From the NCBI RefSeq assembly GCF_027012695.1, contig NZ_JALUYR010000006.1:1-61082 (forward strand): a stretch of 61,082 bases of DNA. The letters run 5' to 3'. Positions 29,284-38,354 of the stretch are shown here, piece by piece. Below the pieces are notes generated by a model. That model was not told the DNA's origin, searched no databases, and was given only the letters and a program-made list of their open reading frames with translations. Numbering within the stretch: the first letter of the stretch is position 1; each line of letters opens with the position of its first letter. Origin of the DNA: Thermococcus sp. (GTDB lineage Archaea; Methanobacteriota_B; Thermococci; Thermococcales; Thermococcaceae). Position numbers and translations under genes: made by a program.

Positions 29284-30606
29284 ATGGGATTCAGGTACAG
29301 CAGGATTTTCATCCTCGGTCTCGGTTTCTTTGGGATAAGCATCATCTGGGCGCTATACAACGCTTACGTTCCGATTTTTCTGCAGGACACCTTCCACCTG
29401 AGCAAGACCATAACCGGCTTTATCATGACCATCGACAACCTCTTCGCGGTTCTTTTGCTCCCTTTCCTAGGTGCTCTAAGCGATATGACGCGGACGAGAC
29501 TTGGGAGAAGGAAACCCTACATTCTGCTCGGTGCACCTTCCGCGGCCATAATGTTCGCGCTCATTCCGATAGCGAGGGAACACGGCAATCTGGCCCTCTT
29601 CATGGGTACGATAGTCCTGATGAACTTCTTTATGGCTCTCTTCCGCTCCCCTGTTGTTGCCTTCATGCCGGACATCACTCCCAGCGAAAAGAGAAGCCAG
29701 GCCAACGGCATAATCAACTTCATGGGCGGCCTTGGGGCGCTTTTGGCCTACTTCGGAGGTAAGGTTCTCTACGACATGAACTATGCCTATCCCTTCTACT
29801 TCGGCGCCGCCATAATGCTCATCGCCAACCTGCTCGTGGTTCTCCTCGTCCCCGAGCCGCAGGAGTACCGTACCCCCGGCGAGGGGATAAGTCTGAGAAA
29901 GCTCCTCGCTGAAACATCGCACAAGAGCTTCGGCGAGCTGAAGGAGAACCTCAGGGACGTCTTCGCCAGCCACGAGAAGAGTCTTCTCGCGATACTCCTG
30001 GCGGTTTTCTTCTGGTTCATCGCCTTCAACTCCCTTGAGACCTTCTTCACGAGCTACGCCAAGTACCACCTCGGAATAGAGGAGAGCACCGGTGCGTTCC
30101 TCCTGGGTGTCTTCAGCCTGAGCTTCATGCTCTTCGCAATTCCAGCAGGTTTTATCGGCGGCCGCTTCGGAAGGCGGAAGACGATAACGCTCGGACTCCT
30201 GATAGTGATAGCCGTAATGCTCGGTGCTTACCTCGTCGGAGAAGGCTCAAAGCCATCCTCGAGCTCCCTCTCCGACCCGGTGGTGAGGACGTTCATGGGG
30301 CTCTTCTTCATCGGGGGGATGGGATGGGCGATGGTTAACGTCAACTCTCTGCCGATGGTCGTTGATATGACGACGGAGGAAAAGCTTGGAGGCTACACGG
30401 GGCTCTACTACTTCTTCAGTCAGGCGGCGAACCTCGTTGCGCCTCCTCTCGCTGGAGCCTTCCTGGACCTCATAGGTTACAGAACGCTCCTGCCCTTCGC
30501 AACGGCCTTCTTCGTACTGGCTGCGATAGCGATGCAGTTCGTCAGACGCGGGGACATCGTAGGAAGAAGGGGAACCGCCCTCGACTACGTTCCCGATATG
30601 GACTGA
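29284..30606 (+). CDS. MFS transporter, sugar/proton symporter type
   Basis: The 440-residue, 12-helix protein has the MFS motif A in the sugar-transporter form, GALSDMTRTRLGRRKPYI (near residue 62), and a matching copy in the second half (GGRFGRRKTITLG). It resembles the SLC45/GPH-like sugar group. The start at 29284 is preferred because the GGAGGG site abuts the ATG six bases earlier. Beside the glycerophosphodiesterases it may import a glycoside or glycerol derivative; that is inference. Confidence 0.85.
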   Translation: MGFRYSRIFILGLGFFGISIIWALYNAYVPIFLQDTFHLSKTITGFIMTIDNLFAVLLLPFLGALSDMTRTRLGRRKPYILLGAPSAAIMFALIPIAREHGNLALFMGTIVLMNFFMALFRSPVVAFMPDITPSEKRSQANGIINFMGGLGALLAYFGGKVLYDMNYAYPFYFGAAIMLIANLLVVLLVPEPQEYRTPGEGISLRKLLAETSHKSFGELKENLRDVFASHEKSLLAILLAVFFWFIAFNSLETFFTSYAKYHLGIEESTGAFLLGVFSLSFMLFAIPAGFIGGRFGRRKTITLGLLIVIAVMLGAYLVGEGSKPSSSSLSDPVVRTFMGLFFIGGMGWAMVNVNSLPMVVDMTTEEKLGGYTGLYYFFSQAANLVAPPLAGAFLDLIGYRTLLPFATAFFVLAAIAMQFVRRGDIVGRRGTALDYVPDMD

Positions 30607-30683
30607 CCTCTCCTTTCTTTCACCTTTGAACCGAAAACGTAAAAACGTCTTTAACAATTTCCTGGCAAATAGGGGGTGAAAGC

Positions 30684-31988
30684 GTGGAAAAGAGGGGATT
30701 CAGCTGGGGCGTGGTGCTCGGCCTTGCTTTGCTCGGCTTCAGCAGGAGCGTCGGCTGGGCGCTCAACAAGGGTCTGTCCTTCCCTCTGCTCTCGAGCTAC
30801 ACAGGTTCCGCCTTCGTTAAGGGAACCATCCTCGCCGCCGAGGGTCTCATTGGACTCTTTATCCCGGTTCTCTTCGGCTATTACAGCGATACCCTCCGCT
30901 CGAGGCACGGCCGGAGGAGGCCCTTCATCATGGCCGGCGGTCTCATGGCCGGGGTGGCGGCGCTGCTCATCTACACCGCCTACGTGATGAACGTCCCGCT
31001 CTGGGGCTTCGCATTGGCTCTGGGCTTCTTCTACTTCGCCATGCACACCTACACGGCCCAGTACCGCGCCCTGATGCCCGACACGATTGAGAGCGGTCAC
31101 CGTGGAAAGGCCAGCGGAGTGATCACACTCCTCGAATGGGCGGGCAACCTCTTCCTCTTTGGTTTAGCCGGCTTCCTAATAGCCAAGGCCGTTGCCGAGA
31201 CCGGTGAAAGTGAAGGAATAAAGGCCCTGGCACAGACTCCATACCTAAAGATACCCTTCATAGTAACCGCCGCTTTTCTCATCGGGGCGGCGCTCTTCGT
31301 CTACTTCATAATCCGGGAGCCGGAAGCACCGGAAACGGGAGAGGGAGAGGGCCTTTGGGACTACCTTAGAAGCATAGTCGAGAACCGCGACTTCCTCAAG
31401 TTCTACTCGGCGCAGACCCTCTGGTGGATGAGCTTCGAGTTCATAGCCATCTTCCTCTACGGAATCCTCGCTTACATCCTCTACGGTTCGGCCGACGAGG
31501 AGAGCATAAAGGCTGTCACATCGCTCGGCCTCTACCTCATGGCCCTGTTCAACGTGACGGTGCTTTTGGGGGCACTCCCTGGGGGCATAATCTACGATAG
31601 ACTGGGGAGGAGACTGAGCATAATCCTCGGCGGACTGATCTTTGCCCTGCCCCAGCTCTGGGGCTGGTTCATCCACAGCCAGACCGAGATAGTGATCGCC
31701 CTTGGGATAGCTGGAATCGGCTGGGGAATCCTGATGGCGGCATCGTATCCGGTCATCGGCGACCTGCTCACCAAGTTCGAGAGGGAAGCATTCACCGGCC
31801 GCTACTACGGCTTCTTCGAGGCGACCCGCTCGCTGCCGGTCCTCCTGGCGGGGGTTATTGGTGGGGCAATAGTGGACCTCGCGGGCGAGAACTACAGGGT
31901 GCTCTTCCCCATTGGTGCAGTAATGGTCCTCCTGGCGATGCCGATGATATGGGCCATGAGGAACCTTGAGGTGAAGACGGAGGGATAA
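30684..31988 (+). CDS. MFS transporter, sugar/proton symporter type (second)
   Basis: The 434-residue paralogue begins at GTG 30684 after GGGGGTGAAAGC. Motif A reads GYYSDTLRSRHGRRRPFI and the second half has PGGIIYDRLGRRLSI. Twelve membrane helices. It forms an operon with the hydrolase 2 bp downstream. Substrate unknown. Confidence 0.85.
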   Translation: MEKRGFSWGVVLGLALLGFSRSVGWALNKGLSFPLLSSYTGSAFVKGTILAAEGLIGLFIPVLFGYYSDTLRSRHGRRRPFIMAGGLMAGVAALLIYTAYVMNVPLWGFALALGFFYFAMHTYTAQYRALMPDTIESGHRGKASGVITLLEWAGNLFLFGLAGFLIAKAVAETGESEGIKALAQTPYLKIPFIVTAAFLIGAALFVYFIIREPEAPETGEGEGLWDYLRSIVENRDFLKFYSAQTLWWMSFEFIAIFLYGILAYILYGSADEESIKAVTSLGLYLMALFNVTVLLGALPGGIIYDRLGRRLSIILGGLIFALPQLWGWFIHSQTEIVIALGIAGIGWGILMAASYPVIGDLLTKFEREAFTGRYYGFFEATRSLPVLLAGVIGGAIVDLAGENYRVLFPIGAVMVLLAMPMIWAMRNLEVKTEG

Positions 31989-31990
31989 CT

Positions 31991-32860
31991 ATGTTATGGC
32001 TCGTTTCCCTCCTGGTTTCCATCTTCCTGGCATTCCTCGTCTTCTCGGCCTTCGTGGCCTACAGGATGGTCAGGCCGCCGCGCTTCATCGGTGAGTGGAC
32101 GCCGGGGGATTTTGGCTTTGACCACGAGGATATAACATTCGAGACCGAAGACGGCCTGAAGCTCAGCGGATGGTGGGTTCCGAACGGGAGCGATAAGACC
32201 GTGATCCCGCTCCACGGCTACACGAGGAGTAGGTGGGACGATGTCTACATGAAGCCCACCATCGAGTTCCTCCTGAGGGAGGGCTACAACGTCCTCGCCT
32301 TTGACTTCAGGGCGCACGGAAAGAGCGAGGGCAAGTACACGACCGTTGGGGATAAGGAGATAGCGGATGTAGTGGCGGCCGTCAAATGGCTGATCGAGAA
32401 CCACCCGGAAAGTGCAAAGCGGATCGCTCTTGTCGGCTTCTCCATGGGCGGGATGCTAACGATAAGATCTCTGGCCGAAATCCCTGAGGTCTGCTGCGGC
32501 GTGGCCGACAGTCCTCCGATGTACCTTGACAGGACCGGGGCGCGCGGTTTGAAGTACTTCGCCGGCCTTCCGGAGTGGCTCTACTTCATCGTCAAACCCT
32601 TCACGAAGCTCCTCAGCGGTGGAAAGGAGGTCCACCCGATAGAGTACGCTGACAGGGTAAGGAAGCCGCTCCTTCTCATAGCCGGCGAAAAAGACCCGCT
32701 CGTGAGAGTTGAGGAGGTCAGGGAGTTCTACGAGAGGAACAGGAAGGTGAACCCCGACGTGGAACTCTGGGTGACAGATGCGCCCCACGTGAGGACGCTC
32801 AAACTCCATCCCAAAGAGTGGAAGGAGAGGGTTCGTGATTTCCTTAAGAGACACATCTGA
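31991..32860 (+). CDS. Membrane-anchored alpha/beta hydrolase
   Basis: The 289-residue protein has an N-terminal membrane helix (about 3-25) and an alpha/beta hydrolase domain with triad S151 (VGFSMGG), D235 (IAGEKDP) and H266 (DAPHVRTL). It is of the BEM46/lysophospholipase-like group that cuts esters or peptides. Directly after an MFS gene, it may process the imported or exported compound. Substrate unknown. Confidence 0.85.
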   Translation: MLWLVSLLVSIFLAFLVFSAFVAYRMVRPPRFIGEWTPGDFGFDHEDITFETEDGLKLSGWWVPNGSDKTVIPLHGYTRSRWDDVYMKPTIEFLLREGYNVLAFDFRAHGKSEGKYTTVGDKEIADVVAAVKWLIENHPESAKRIALVGFSMGGMLTIRSLAEIPEVCCGVADSPPMYLDRTGARGLKYFAGLPEWLYFIVKPFTKLLSGGKEVHPIEYADRVRKPLLLIAGEKDPLVRVEEVREFYERNRKVNPDVELWVTDAPHVRTLKLHPKEWKERVRDFLKRHI

Positions 32861-32896
32861 GAAAGTTTTTTACGTCCCTTCCCCAATTTTAGGCCG

Positions 32897-33622
32897 ATGA
32901 GAAAACTGTCCATTGTCCTTGTGCTGGCGACGATATCTCTTGTCTACGTTTCGACTTCCTCCCTGGGTGAGCCCGCCTACCTTCCGGAATTCGGCCGTTT
33001 CGTTATTCTGATCCATGACGTCAGTCCCGGTTATGCGGAGCAGCTCCGGGAGATAACTGCGATAATCAACGGGTACAACCTCCAGAACCGAACGTATCTC
33101 TTCGTGATACCCGACCACGGCGGTGGGGAGCGTCTCAGAGATCACCCGGAGTTCGAGGCCCTCCTGGAGAACCTGAGCAGCGAGGGCTACCACATCGGGC
33201 TCCATGGCTACGACCACATCGGGAGGGAGTTCGACTGCAGCCGGGGCGAGGCGGAGAGGAGACTTGACATGGGCCTGAGAGAGCTTGGAAATGCCGGCTT
33301 CATTCCCGAATACTTCCTTCCCCCAAGATACGCCCTCTCCGGCGAGGCCCTGAGGGTTCTCCTCTCCCGCAACCTGACGGTCATAGGAGAAGACTTCGTT
33401 TACTTTCCAAACGGTACCGCCGAACCCATTCTAAATCGCGAGTATACCTGGTATCTCTCCCGTTTTCTGCTCAACTATCGGCTGGAGAGTGCCCAATCGA
33501 GTTATGAGAACACCAGGGGTACCTTCTTCCTTTCCGTTCATCCCAAGGCTGTTAACAGCGGGGCAGGTCTGGAGTTCCTGAGGGAGTTTTTGAACTACGT
33601 GCGGAAAACCGGCCTCGGCTAA
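32897..33622 (+). CDS. DUF2334 polysaccharide-deacetylase-like protein
   Basis: The 241-residue secreted protein has a signal peptide (about 1-24) and the NodB-like motifs LIHDVSP (catalytic and metal Asp) and GLHGYDHIGREF (two metal His), then PPRYALS and a late SVHP. It probably removes acyl groups from an extracellular sugar polymer. A TATA box (AGTTTTTTACG, about 32863-32873) gives its own promoter. Confidence 0.85.
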   Translation: MRKLSIVLVLATISLVYVSTSSLGEPAYLPEFGRFVILIHDVSPGYAEQLREITAIINGYNLQNRTYLFVIPDHGGGERLRDHPEFEALLENLSSEGYHIGLHGYDHIGREFDCSRGEAERRLDMGLRELGNAGFIPEYFLPPRYALSGEALRVLLSRNLTVIGEDFVYFPNGTAEPILNREYTWYLSRFLLNYRLESAQSSYENTRGTFFLSVHPKAVNSGAGLEFLREFLNYVRKTGLG

Positions 33623-33722
33623 CCCTCTTCTCCTCACCGCTCAGCGTGGCTAACGCTCGTCATCGGCCGGCTTTTCTTTTGGGAGAACCTTTTAAAAAGC
33701 AACCGCCGAAGGGAGAGGGGGG

Positions 33723-33776
33723 ATGAAGAGCGTTTACCGGTCTGACTTCGAGGATGAGGAGACTGGCACTGGCTGA
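33723..33776 (+). CDS. Candidate 17-residue small protein
   Basis: ATG 33723 opens a short frame encoding MKSVYRSDFEDEETGTG and a stop. A strong AGAGGGGGG site lies directly before it and a TATA box (CCTTTTAAAAAGC, about 33688-33700) lies 25 bp before the predicted start near 33718. It sits in the gap between two convergent genes. Acidic, no membrane segment. Coding is not proven. Confidence 0.3.
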   Translation: MKSVYRSDFEDEETGTG

Positions 33777-33781
33777 CCCCT

Positions 33782-34399
33782 TTACTTCCCCAGGAGCTCG
33801 TGCTCCACGAGGGCCACTATGTCCCTGTGGATGTCCTCGACGCTCGCGAGGGCGTTGACGATCTTCATCTCCGGGAAGCGCTCCGCCAGCTTGAGGTAGT
33901 TCTCGCGCACCCTCTTCTGGAGCTCCACGATCTTGTCGAACTCGCTCTTTATGCTCCTGCTCCTCAGCCTCTTCATGCTCTCTTTGACCGGAAGGTCGAG
34001 GAGTATCACCAGGTCCGGTCTGATGGCAAAGCGATTTAAATCTATCAGCCACTCCAGGTCAAGGCCCCTCGCCCACTGGTAGGCGAGCGAGGAATAGAAG
34101 TAGCGGTCGGAGATGACCACCTTGCAGGCTTCGAGTGATGGTCTTATGAGTTTTGCAACGTGCTCGGCCCTGTCAGCCGCGAAGAGGAGTGCCTCCGCCT
34201 CGTGGCTTATTCTGGCACCGTCTATTATGCCCTCCTTCCCCCCGGTGAGAACGAGCTTTCGGATGAGCTTGCCAAAGGCCGTGTCCGTGGGTTCCTTGGT
34301 CAGAACCACCTCATAGCCCCTGTCCTCGAACCATTTTGCGAGAAGCCTCGCCTGGGTTGATTTACCCGCTCCATCAATACCCTCAATGACAATGAACAT
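33782..34399 (-). CDS. tmk: Thymidylate kinase
   Basis: The 205-residue kinase phosphorylates dTMP to dTDP. It has the P-loop [16 protein letters not shown] (residues 4-19), the DRY-type motif [15 protein letters not shown] and the lid [12 protein letters not shown]. Start at 34399 after GGTGGCACC, matching the family length. Monocistronic in appearance. Confidence 0.95.
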   Translation of the reverse strand: MFIVIEGIDGAGKSTQARLLAKWFEDRGYEVVLTKEPTDTAFGKLIRKLVLTGGKEGIIDGARISHEAEALLFAADRAEHVAKLIRPSLEACKVVISDRYFYSSLAYQWARGLDLEWLIDLNRFAIRPDLVILLDLPVKESMKRLRSRSIKSEFDKIVELQKRVRENYLKLAERFPEMKIVNALASVEDIHRDIVALVEHELLGK

Positions 34400-34500
34400 T
34401 CCCACAGGTGCCACCCCCGAAACGAGGAGAGCTCGGGATCCCGGCTTTTAACGGTTTCCACAAAAATTTTGAGGGGAGTTTAAAAGAAGGCCAAAAAAGA

Positions 34501-35208
34501 TCAAAGGTTCCGCTTCATGTGATCGAGCAGTCCCCACATGCTCCCGAACTCGAGTTCCTCTCCATCGCGGTAGAACTCGACCACGCCCTCGGGTCTGAAG
34601 CGGAGGCCGAAGTCGTAGTTCCCCTTGTTGAGCTTGTGGAGGAAGACCTCCTTCGGCTTTGGCGGCAGGTAGCTGGTCATCATATCGTTGATGAGCTCTA
34701 CCTCGAAGCCGAAGTGCTCGCTCATGCGCGGGAAGAATAGCACAGCGGGGGTGTTCATGGCATCCACCAGGGCTTTACCCTCAATTCTGAAGTTGTAGTG
34801 TTTGAATAGCTCATGCAGGAAGTCGTCGAGGGCGTTCGGATAGTAGACGGTCGCGCCTATGTCGTTTGGATGCGCCTCGATGAAGCTCCTGCTTTCGAGA
34901 ATGGTGTTTATCTCGTCTGCGTCCATGCCGTTGACGTAAACGCGGACGCCGTTGTAGTAGTAAACATAGGCGAGCGGAAGACCCTTCCTGTGGGCGAAGT
35001 CCTTGAGGGCTATGAGGGGAATCAGGCGAACGTCCATTATCGTCGAACCCGTGCTGACGATTCCAACGACCATAGCGCGCTTTCCGTACCTCGATATTGC
35101 CCTTCCGTCCCTTCCGACGATTATGGTACCGTGCGAAATCGTTCCTATGGCCCTTCCGAGAAGGGCAAGCTCCTCGGGGTTGAACCGTGGGGAATAGTAA
35201 ACCTCCAT
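34501..35208 (-). CDS. Degenerate phosphohexomutase-like protein
   Basis: The 235-residue protein resembles half of a phosphomannomutase/phosphoglucomutase chain: GTIIVGRDGRAISRYGKRAMVVGIVSTGSTIMDVRLIPLIALKDFAHR matches domain 1, and the C-terminal region matches domain 3 (FRPEGVVEFYRDGEELEFG). The catalytic phosphoserine motif (T-A-S-H-N-P) is replaced by YVYYYNGVRVYV and the D-x-D-x-D-R metal loop is missing. It is unlikely to be a mutase. It follows 10 bp after the sugar nucleotidyltransferase gene, so it may be a regulatory partner. Confidence 0.7.
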   Translation of the reverse strand: MEVYYSPRFNPEELALLGRAIGTISHGTIIVGRDGRAISRYGKRAMVVGIVSTGSTIMDVRLIPLIALKDFAHRKGLPLAYVYYYNGVRVYVNGMDADEINTILESRSFIEAHPNDIGATVYYPNALDDFLHELFKHYNFRIEGKALVDAMNTPAVLFFPRMSEHFGFEVELINDMMTSYLPPKPKEVFLHKLNKGNYDFGLRFRPEGVVEFYRDGEELEFGSMWGLLDHMKRNL

Positions 35209-35218
35209 CTCCATCACC

Positions 35219-36304
35219 TCAGTCGGGCAGCACTATACTCTCCCGTCCTATCCTGGACTCGACCCATATCTTGACGTTCGAACCGATCTTGCTGAAGTCC
35301 TCGATGAGCGTGTTGTCTCCGATAACGCTTCCTGGCTGGATTACAACGCCCTTTCCAATGCGGACGTTCTCCCCGATTATTGCCTCCCTGATCTCGGCAC
35401 CGTCCCCTATGGTAACACCCGAGAGTATCACCGAACGTTCTATTTTAACGTTTCGGCCTATCTCTACGTCGTCACCGAGAACCGCGAAGCCCCTGATTTC
35501 CGGCCTTCTCAGAATGCACCTCCGTCCGGTGAATATCGGCCCCCCGTACTCCAGATTGCCTTTAAGTCCCTCGGTTCTCAGATCCGGGAGAATGAGCCTC
35601 CCCTGAAAAACATCCTCCGTTGCCTGCAGGTAGCTCGAGGGTCTTCCCACGTCGTTCCAGTACTCACTAAAGGGGAAGCCGTAGAGCGCTAAATCGTTCT
35701 CCAGCATCCTCGGGAAGAGGTCCCTGGAGAAGTCAAACTCCTTTGCCTTCGGAACGAGGTCAAAAGCCTCCGGCTCAAAGACGTAGATGCCTGCGTTGAC
35801 GAGGTTGCTGAAGACCTCCTCCGGCTTTGGCTTCTCCTTGAACTGCCTGATCCTCCCGTCATCGTTTATGATGGCTATGCCGTACTGGGTCGGGTCCTCA
35901 ACGCGGGAGAGCGCTATCGTTGCGAGGGCCTTCTTCGAGCGGTGGTACTCGTAGAGCGCCTTCAGATCGAGGTTCGTCAGGACGTCGCTGGAAACTACGA
36001 AGAATGTATCGTCCATGTGCTTTACCACCTTCTTGGTGGCCCCAGCCGTCCCGAGCTTTATGTTGTCCTTGTTCGAGTAGTGAATCTCAAGCCCCCACTC
36101 GCTTCCGTCCCCAAAGTATTCCATTATACGCTCCTTCAGGTAGCCGACGAGGACGTAGACCTCATCGACGCCCGCGTTAACGAGGTTCAGCAGGGCGTAT
36201 TCCATCAGGGGTCTGTTGAAGAAGGGGATCATGGGCTTCGGCCGGTATACCGTCAGCGGGAGAAGCCTCGTCCCCCTTCCTCCGGCGAGCACTACAGCCT
36301 TCAT
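35219..36304 (-). CDS. Sugar-phosphate nucleotidyltransferase
   Basis: The 361-residue protein has the NTP-transferase N-terminus MKAVVLAGGRGTRLLPLTVYRPKPM and a C-terminal left-handed beta-helix of hexapeptide repeats (IGRNVKIERSVILSGVTIGDGAEI) from about residue 255. It makes NDP-sugars; mannose-1-phosphate guanylyltransferase and glucose-1-phosphate thymidylyl/uridylyltransferase are both possible. ATG 36304 starts the conserved MKAVVLAGG; five residues upstream are excluded. Divergent from pckG, with palindromic DNA between. Confidence 0.88.
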   Translation of the reverse strand: MKAVVLAGGRGTRLLPLTVYRPKPMIPFFNRPLMEYALLNLVNAGVDEVYVLVGYLKERIMEYFGDGSEWGLEIHYSNKDNIKLGTAGATKKVVKHMDDTFFVVSSDVLTNLDLKALYEYHRSKKALATIALSRVEDPTQYGIAIINDDGRIRQFKEKPKPEEVFSNLVNAGIYVFEPEAFDLVPKAKEFDFSRDLFPRMLENDLALYGFPFSEYWNDVGRPSSYLQATEDVFQGRLILPDLRTEGLKGNLEYGGPIFTGRRCILRRPEIRGFAVLGDDVEIGRNVKIERSVILSGVTIGDGAEIREAIIGENVRIGKGVVIQPGSVIGDNTLIEDFSKIGSNVKIWVESRIGRESIVLPD

Positions 36305-36353
36305 TACCGGCACCACCACCGTGTACCACTCCCAGCTGATATACCTTCCGATT

Positions 36354-36379
36354 GGTTCAGCGCTGAACCCATGGGTTCA
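36354..36379. promoter_or_regulatory. Three GGTTCA half-sites at 10-bp pitch
   Basis: GGTTCA (36354), TGAACC (36364) and GGTTCA (36374) alternate in orientation, each starting exactly 10 bp after the last. They form two overlapping perfect 16-bp palindromes. The cluster abuts the BRE of the nucleotidyltransferase promoter (minus TATA about 36339-36347) and lies about 25 bp before the pckG TATA (36405-36413). This position suits an activator or a dual regulator. Confidence 0.7.
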
Positions 36380-36445
36380 CCAGCGTATGGGGTTACTCGA
36401 TAAACTATTTTAAGGCATCGCTCAACTCTTCCCGGAGGCGATACA

Positions 36446-38323
36446 ATGGAAGCCCTTGAGAGGCTCGAAAAACTCCTCGAGAAGGATCAGTTTGGGAAGA
36501 TAAAGGCGATAGACAACCCGGAACTCCACAGTTTTCTGGCGGAGTGGATAGAGTGGCTGGAGCCCGAGAAGGTCTTCGTCTGTACTGACAGCGAGGAGGA
36601 CGAGATCTCCGTCCGCTGGAAGGCCATTTACTATGGCGAGGAAAAAATGCTCGAAACCCCCAACCACACCGTCCACTACGACAGCTACTACGACCAGGCG
36701 AGAGACAAGGCCAACACCGCCATACTGACTCCCGGTGGAAAGAAGCTCCCCTACATCAACACCAAGGATAGAGAAGAGGGCCTGAAGGAGATACGCGAGC
36801 TTATGAGGGGCATAATGAGGGGCAAAGAACTCTTCGTCTGCTTCTTCACCCTTGGCCCGAGGAACTCGATATTCACCATCCCAGCGGTTCAGCTCACAGA
36901 CTCGGCCTACGTTGCCCACTCCGAGTTCATCCTTTATCGAAAGGGCTACGAGGAGTTTAAGAGGTTGGGAAGGAGCGCGAGGTTCTTCCGCTTCGTCCAC
37001 TCAGCTGGAGAGCTCGACGAGAGGAAGACGAGCAAGAACCTTGAGGAGAGGAGGATCTACATCGACCTCGAGGACGAGACAGTCTACTCCGTCAACACCC
37101 AGTACGGCGGGAACACGATAGGCCTCAAGAAGCTTGCCTTCAGGCTCACGATCAAGAGGGCCGTCGAGGAGGGCTGGCTCAGTGAACATATGTTCCTAAT
37201 GCGCGTGAACGGCCCGCACGGCAGGAAGACCTACTTTACAGGAGCGTATCCGAGCATGTGCGGAAAGACCTCAACGGCCATGATACCCTGGGAGAACATA
37301 GTCGGCGACGATTTGAGCTTCATCCTCCCCGTCAACGGTGTGGCGAGGGGGGCGAACGTTGAGAAGGGTGTCTTCGGAATAATCCAGGGGGTGAACCCGC
37401 GGGACGACCCCATACTCTGGAAGGTTCTCCACTCACCGGTTGAGATAATCTTCTCGAACGTTCTGGTGAAGGATGGAAAGCCCTACTGGAACGACATGGG
37501 CATTGAGATTCCTGAGGATGGGGAGAACCACAGCGGAAAATGGTGGAAGGGCAAGAAGGACGAGGAGGGCAACGAGATACCCCCGAGCCACAAGAACGCT
37601 CGCTTTACCGTCTCTCTAGAGCACTTCCCGAACGTTGATCTGGAAGCACTTGAGAACCCGTGCGGCGTTGAGGTTGGAGGCATGATATTCGGCGGCCGCG
37701 ATAAGGACACCTGGCCACCGGTTAGGGAAGCATTCGACTGGAAGCATGGCGTTATAACGATGGGTGCTTCACTTGAGAGCGAGACTACAGCCGCAACTCT
37801 CGGCAAGGAAGGTGTTAGAGCATTCAACCCGATGGCCATTCTCGACTTCATGAGCGTCCACCTTGGAGATTACATAAGGAACTACCTCGAGTTCGGGAAA
37901 AAGATCAGGAAAACGCCGAAGATATTCGCCGTCAACTACTTTCTCCGCGATGAAAACGGCAACTGGCTCAACGGCAAGCTCGACAAAGCCGTATGGCTCA
38001 AGTGGATGGAGCTTCGCGTGCATGGTGACGTTGATGCCATAGAGACGCCCATAGGTTATATCCCGCGATACAGGGACCTTGCAAGGCTCTTCAGGGACGT
38101 TCTCGGCGCGGACTACACCAGGGAAGACTATGAGAAGCAGTTCACGATAAGGGTTCCAGAACTCCTTGCAAAGATCGAGCGCATCGAGGAGACATACGGA
38201 AAGCTCGAGGACGTGCCAGATGAGCTGTTCCAGGTTCTCGAGGAAGAGCGGAAGAGATTGCTTGAGGCAGGGGAGAAGTACGGCGACTACATCAGCCCCT
38301 TCGCCCTTGAGAGGGGGCTGTAA
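36446..38323 (+). CDS. pckG: Phosphoenolpyruvate carboxykinase (GTP)
   Basis: The 625-residue GTP-dependent enzyme interconverts oxaloacetate and PEP, the entry of gluconeogenesis. The kinase loop GAYPSMCGKTSTAMIPW near residues 266-275 has the reactive Cys and P-loop Lys typical of the GTP class. The ATG follows CCCGGAGGCGATACA. The gene is next to maltodextrin phosphorylase, as in Thermococcus kodakarensis. Phased GGTTCA half-sites lie upstream. Confidence 0.97.
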   Translation: MEALERLEKLLEKDQFGKIKAIDNPELHSFLAEWIEWLEPEKVFVCTDSEEDEISVRWKAIYYGEEKMLETPNHTVHYDSYYDQARDKANTAILTPGGKKLPYINTKDREEGLKEIRELMRGIMRGKELFVCFFTLGPRNSIFTIPAVQLTDSAYVAHSEFILYRKGYEEFKRLGRSARFFRFVHSAGELDERKTSKNLEERRIYIDLEDETVYSVNTQYGGNTIGLKKLAFRLTIKRAVEEGWLSEHMFLMRVNGPHGRKTYFTGAYPSMCGKTSTAMIPWENIVGDDLSFILPVNGVARGANVEKGVFGIIQGVNPRDDPILWKVLHSPVEIIFSNVLVKDGKPYWNDMGIEIPEDGENHSGKWWKGKKDEEGNEIPPSHKNARFTVSLEHFPNVDLEALENPCGVEVGGMIFGGRDKDTWPPVREAFDWKHGVITMGASLESETTAATLGKEGVRAFNPMAILDFMSVHLGDYIRNYLEFGKKIRKTPKIFAVNYFLRDENGNWLNGKLDKAVWLKWMELRVHGDVDAIETPIGYIPRYRDLARLFRDVLGADYTREDYEKQFTIRVPELLAKIERIEETYGKLEDVPDELFQVLEEERKRLLEAGEKYGDYISPFALERGL

Positions 38324-38354
38324 TCCCTCTTTCTTCGGCATCTGACGAGCGGCA

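Noticed and set aside
36318-36346. Possible second TGM between the nucleotidyltransferase and pckG
   Set aside because: The best match has a 6-base spacer and two mismatches, outside the TGM definition.
36354-36379. CRISPR-like or satellite repeat
   Set aside because: Only three 6-bp half-sites, alternating in orientation, with no spacers; it fits a protein-binding site.
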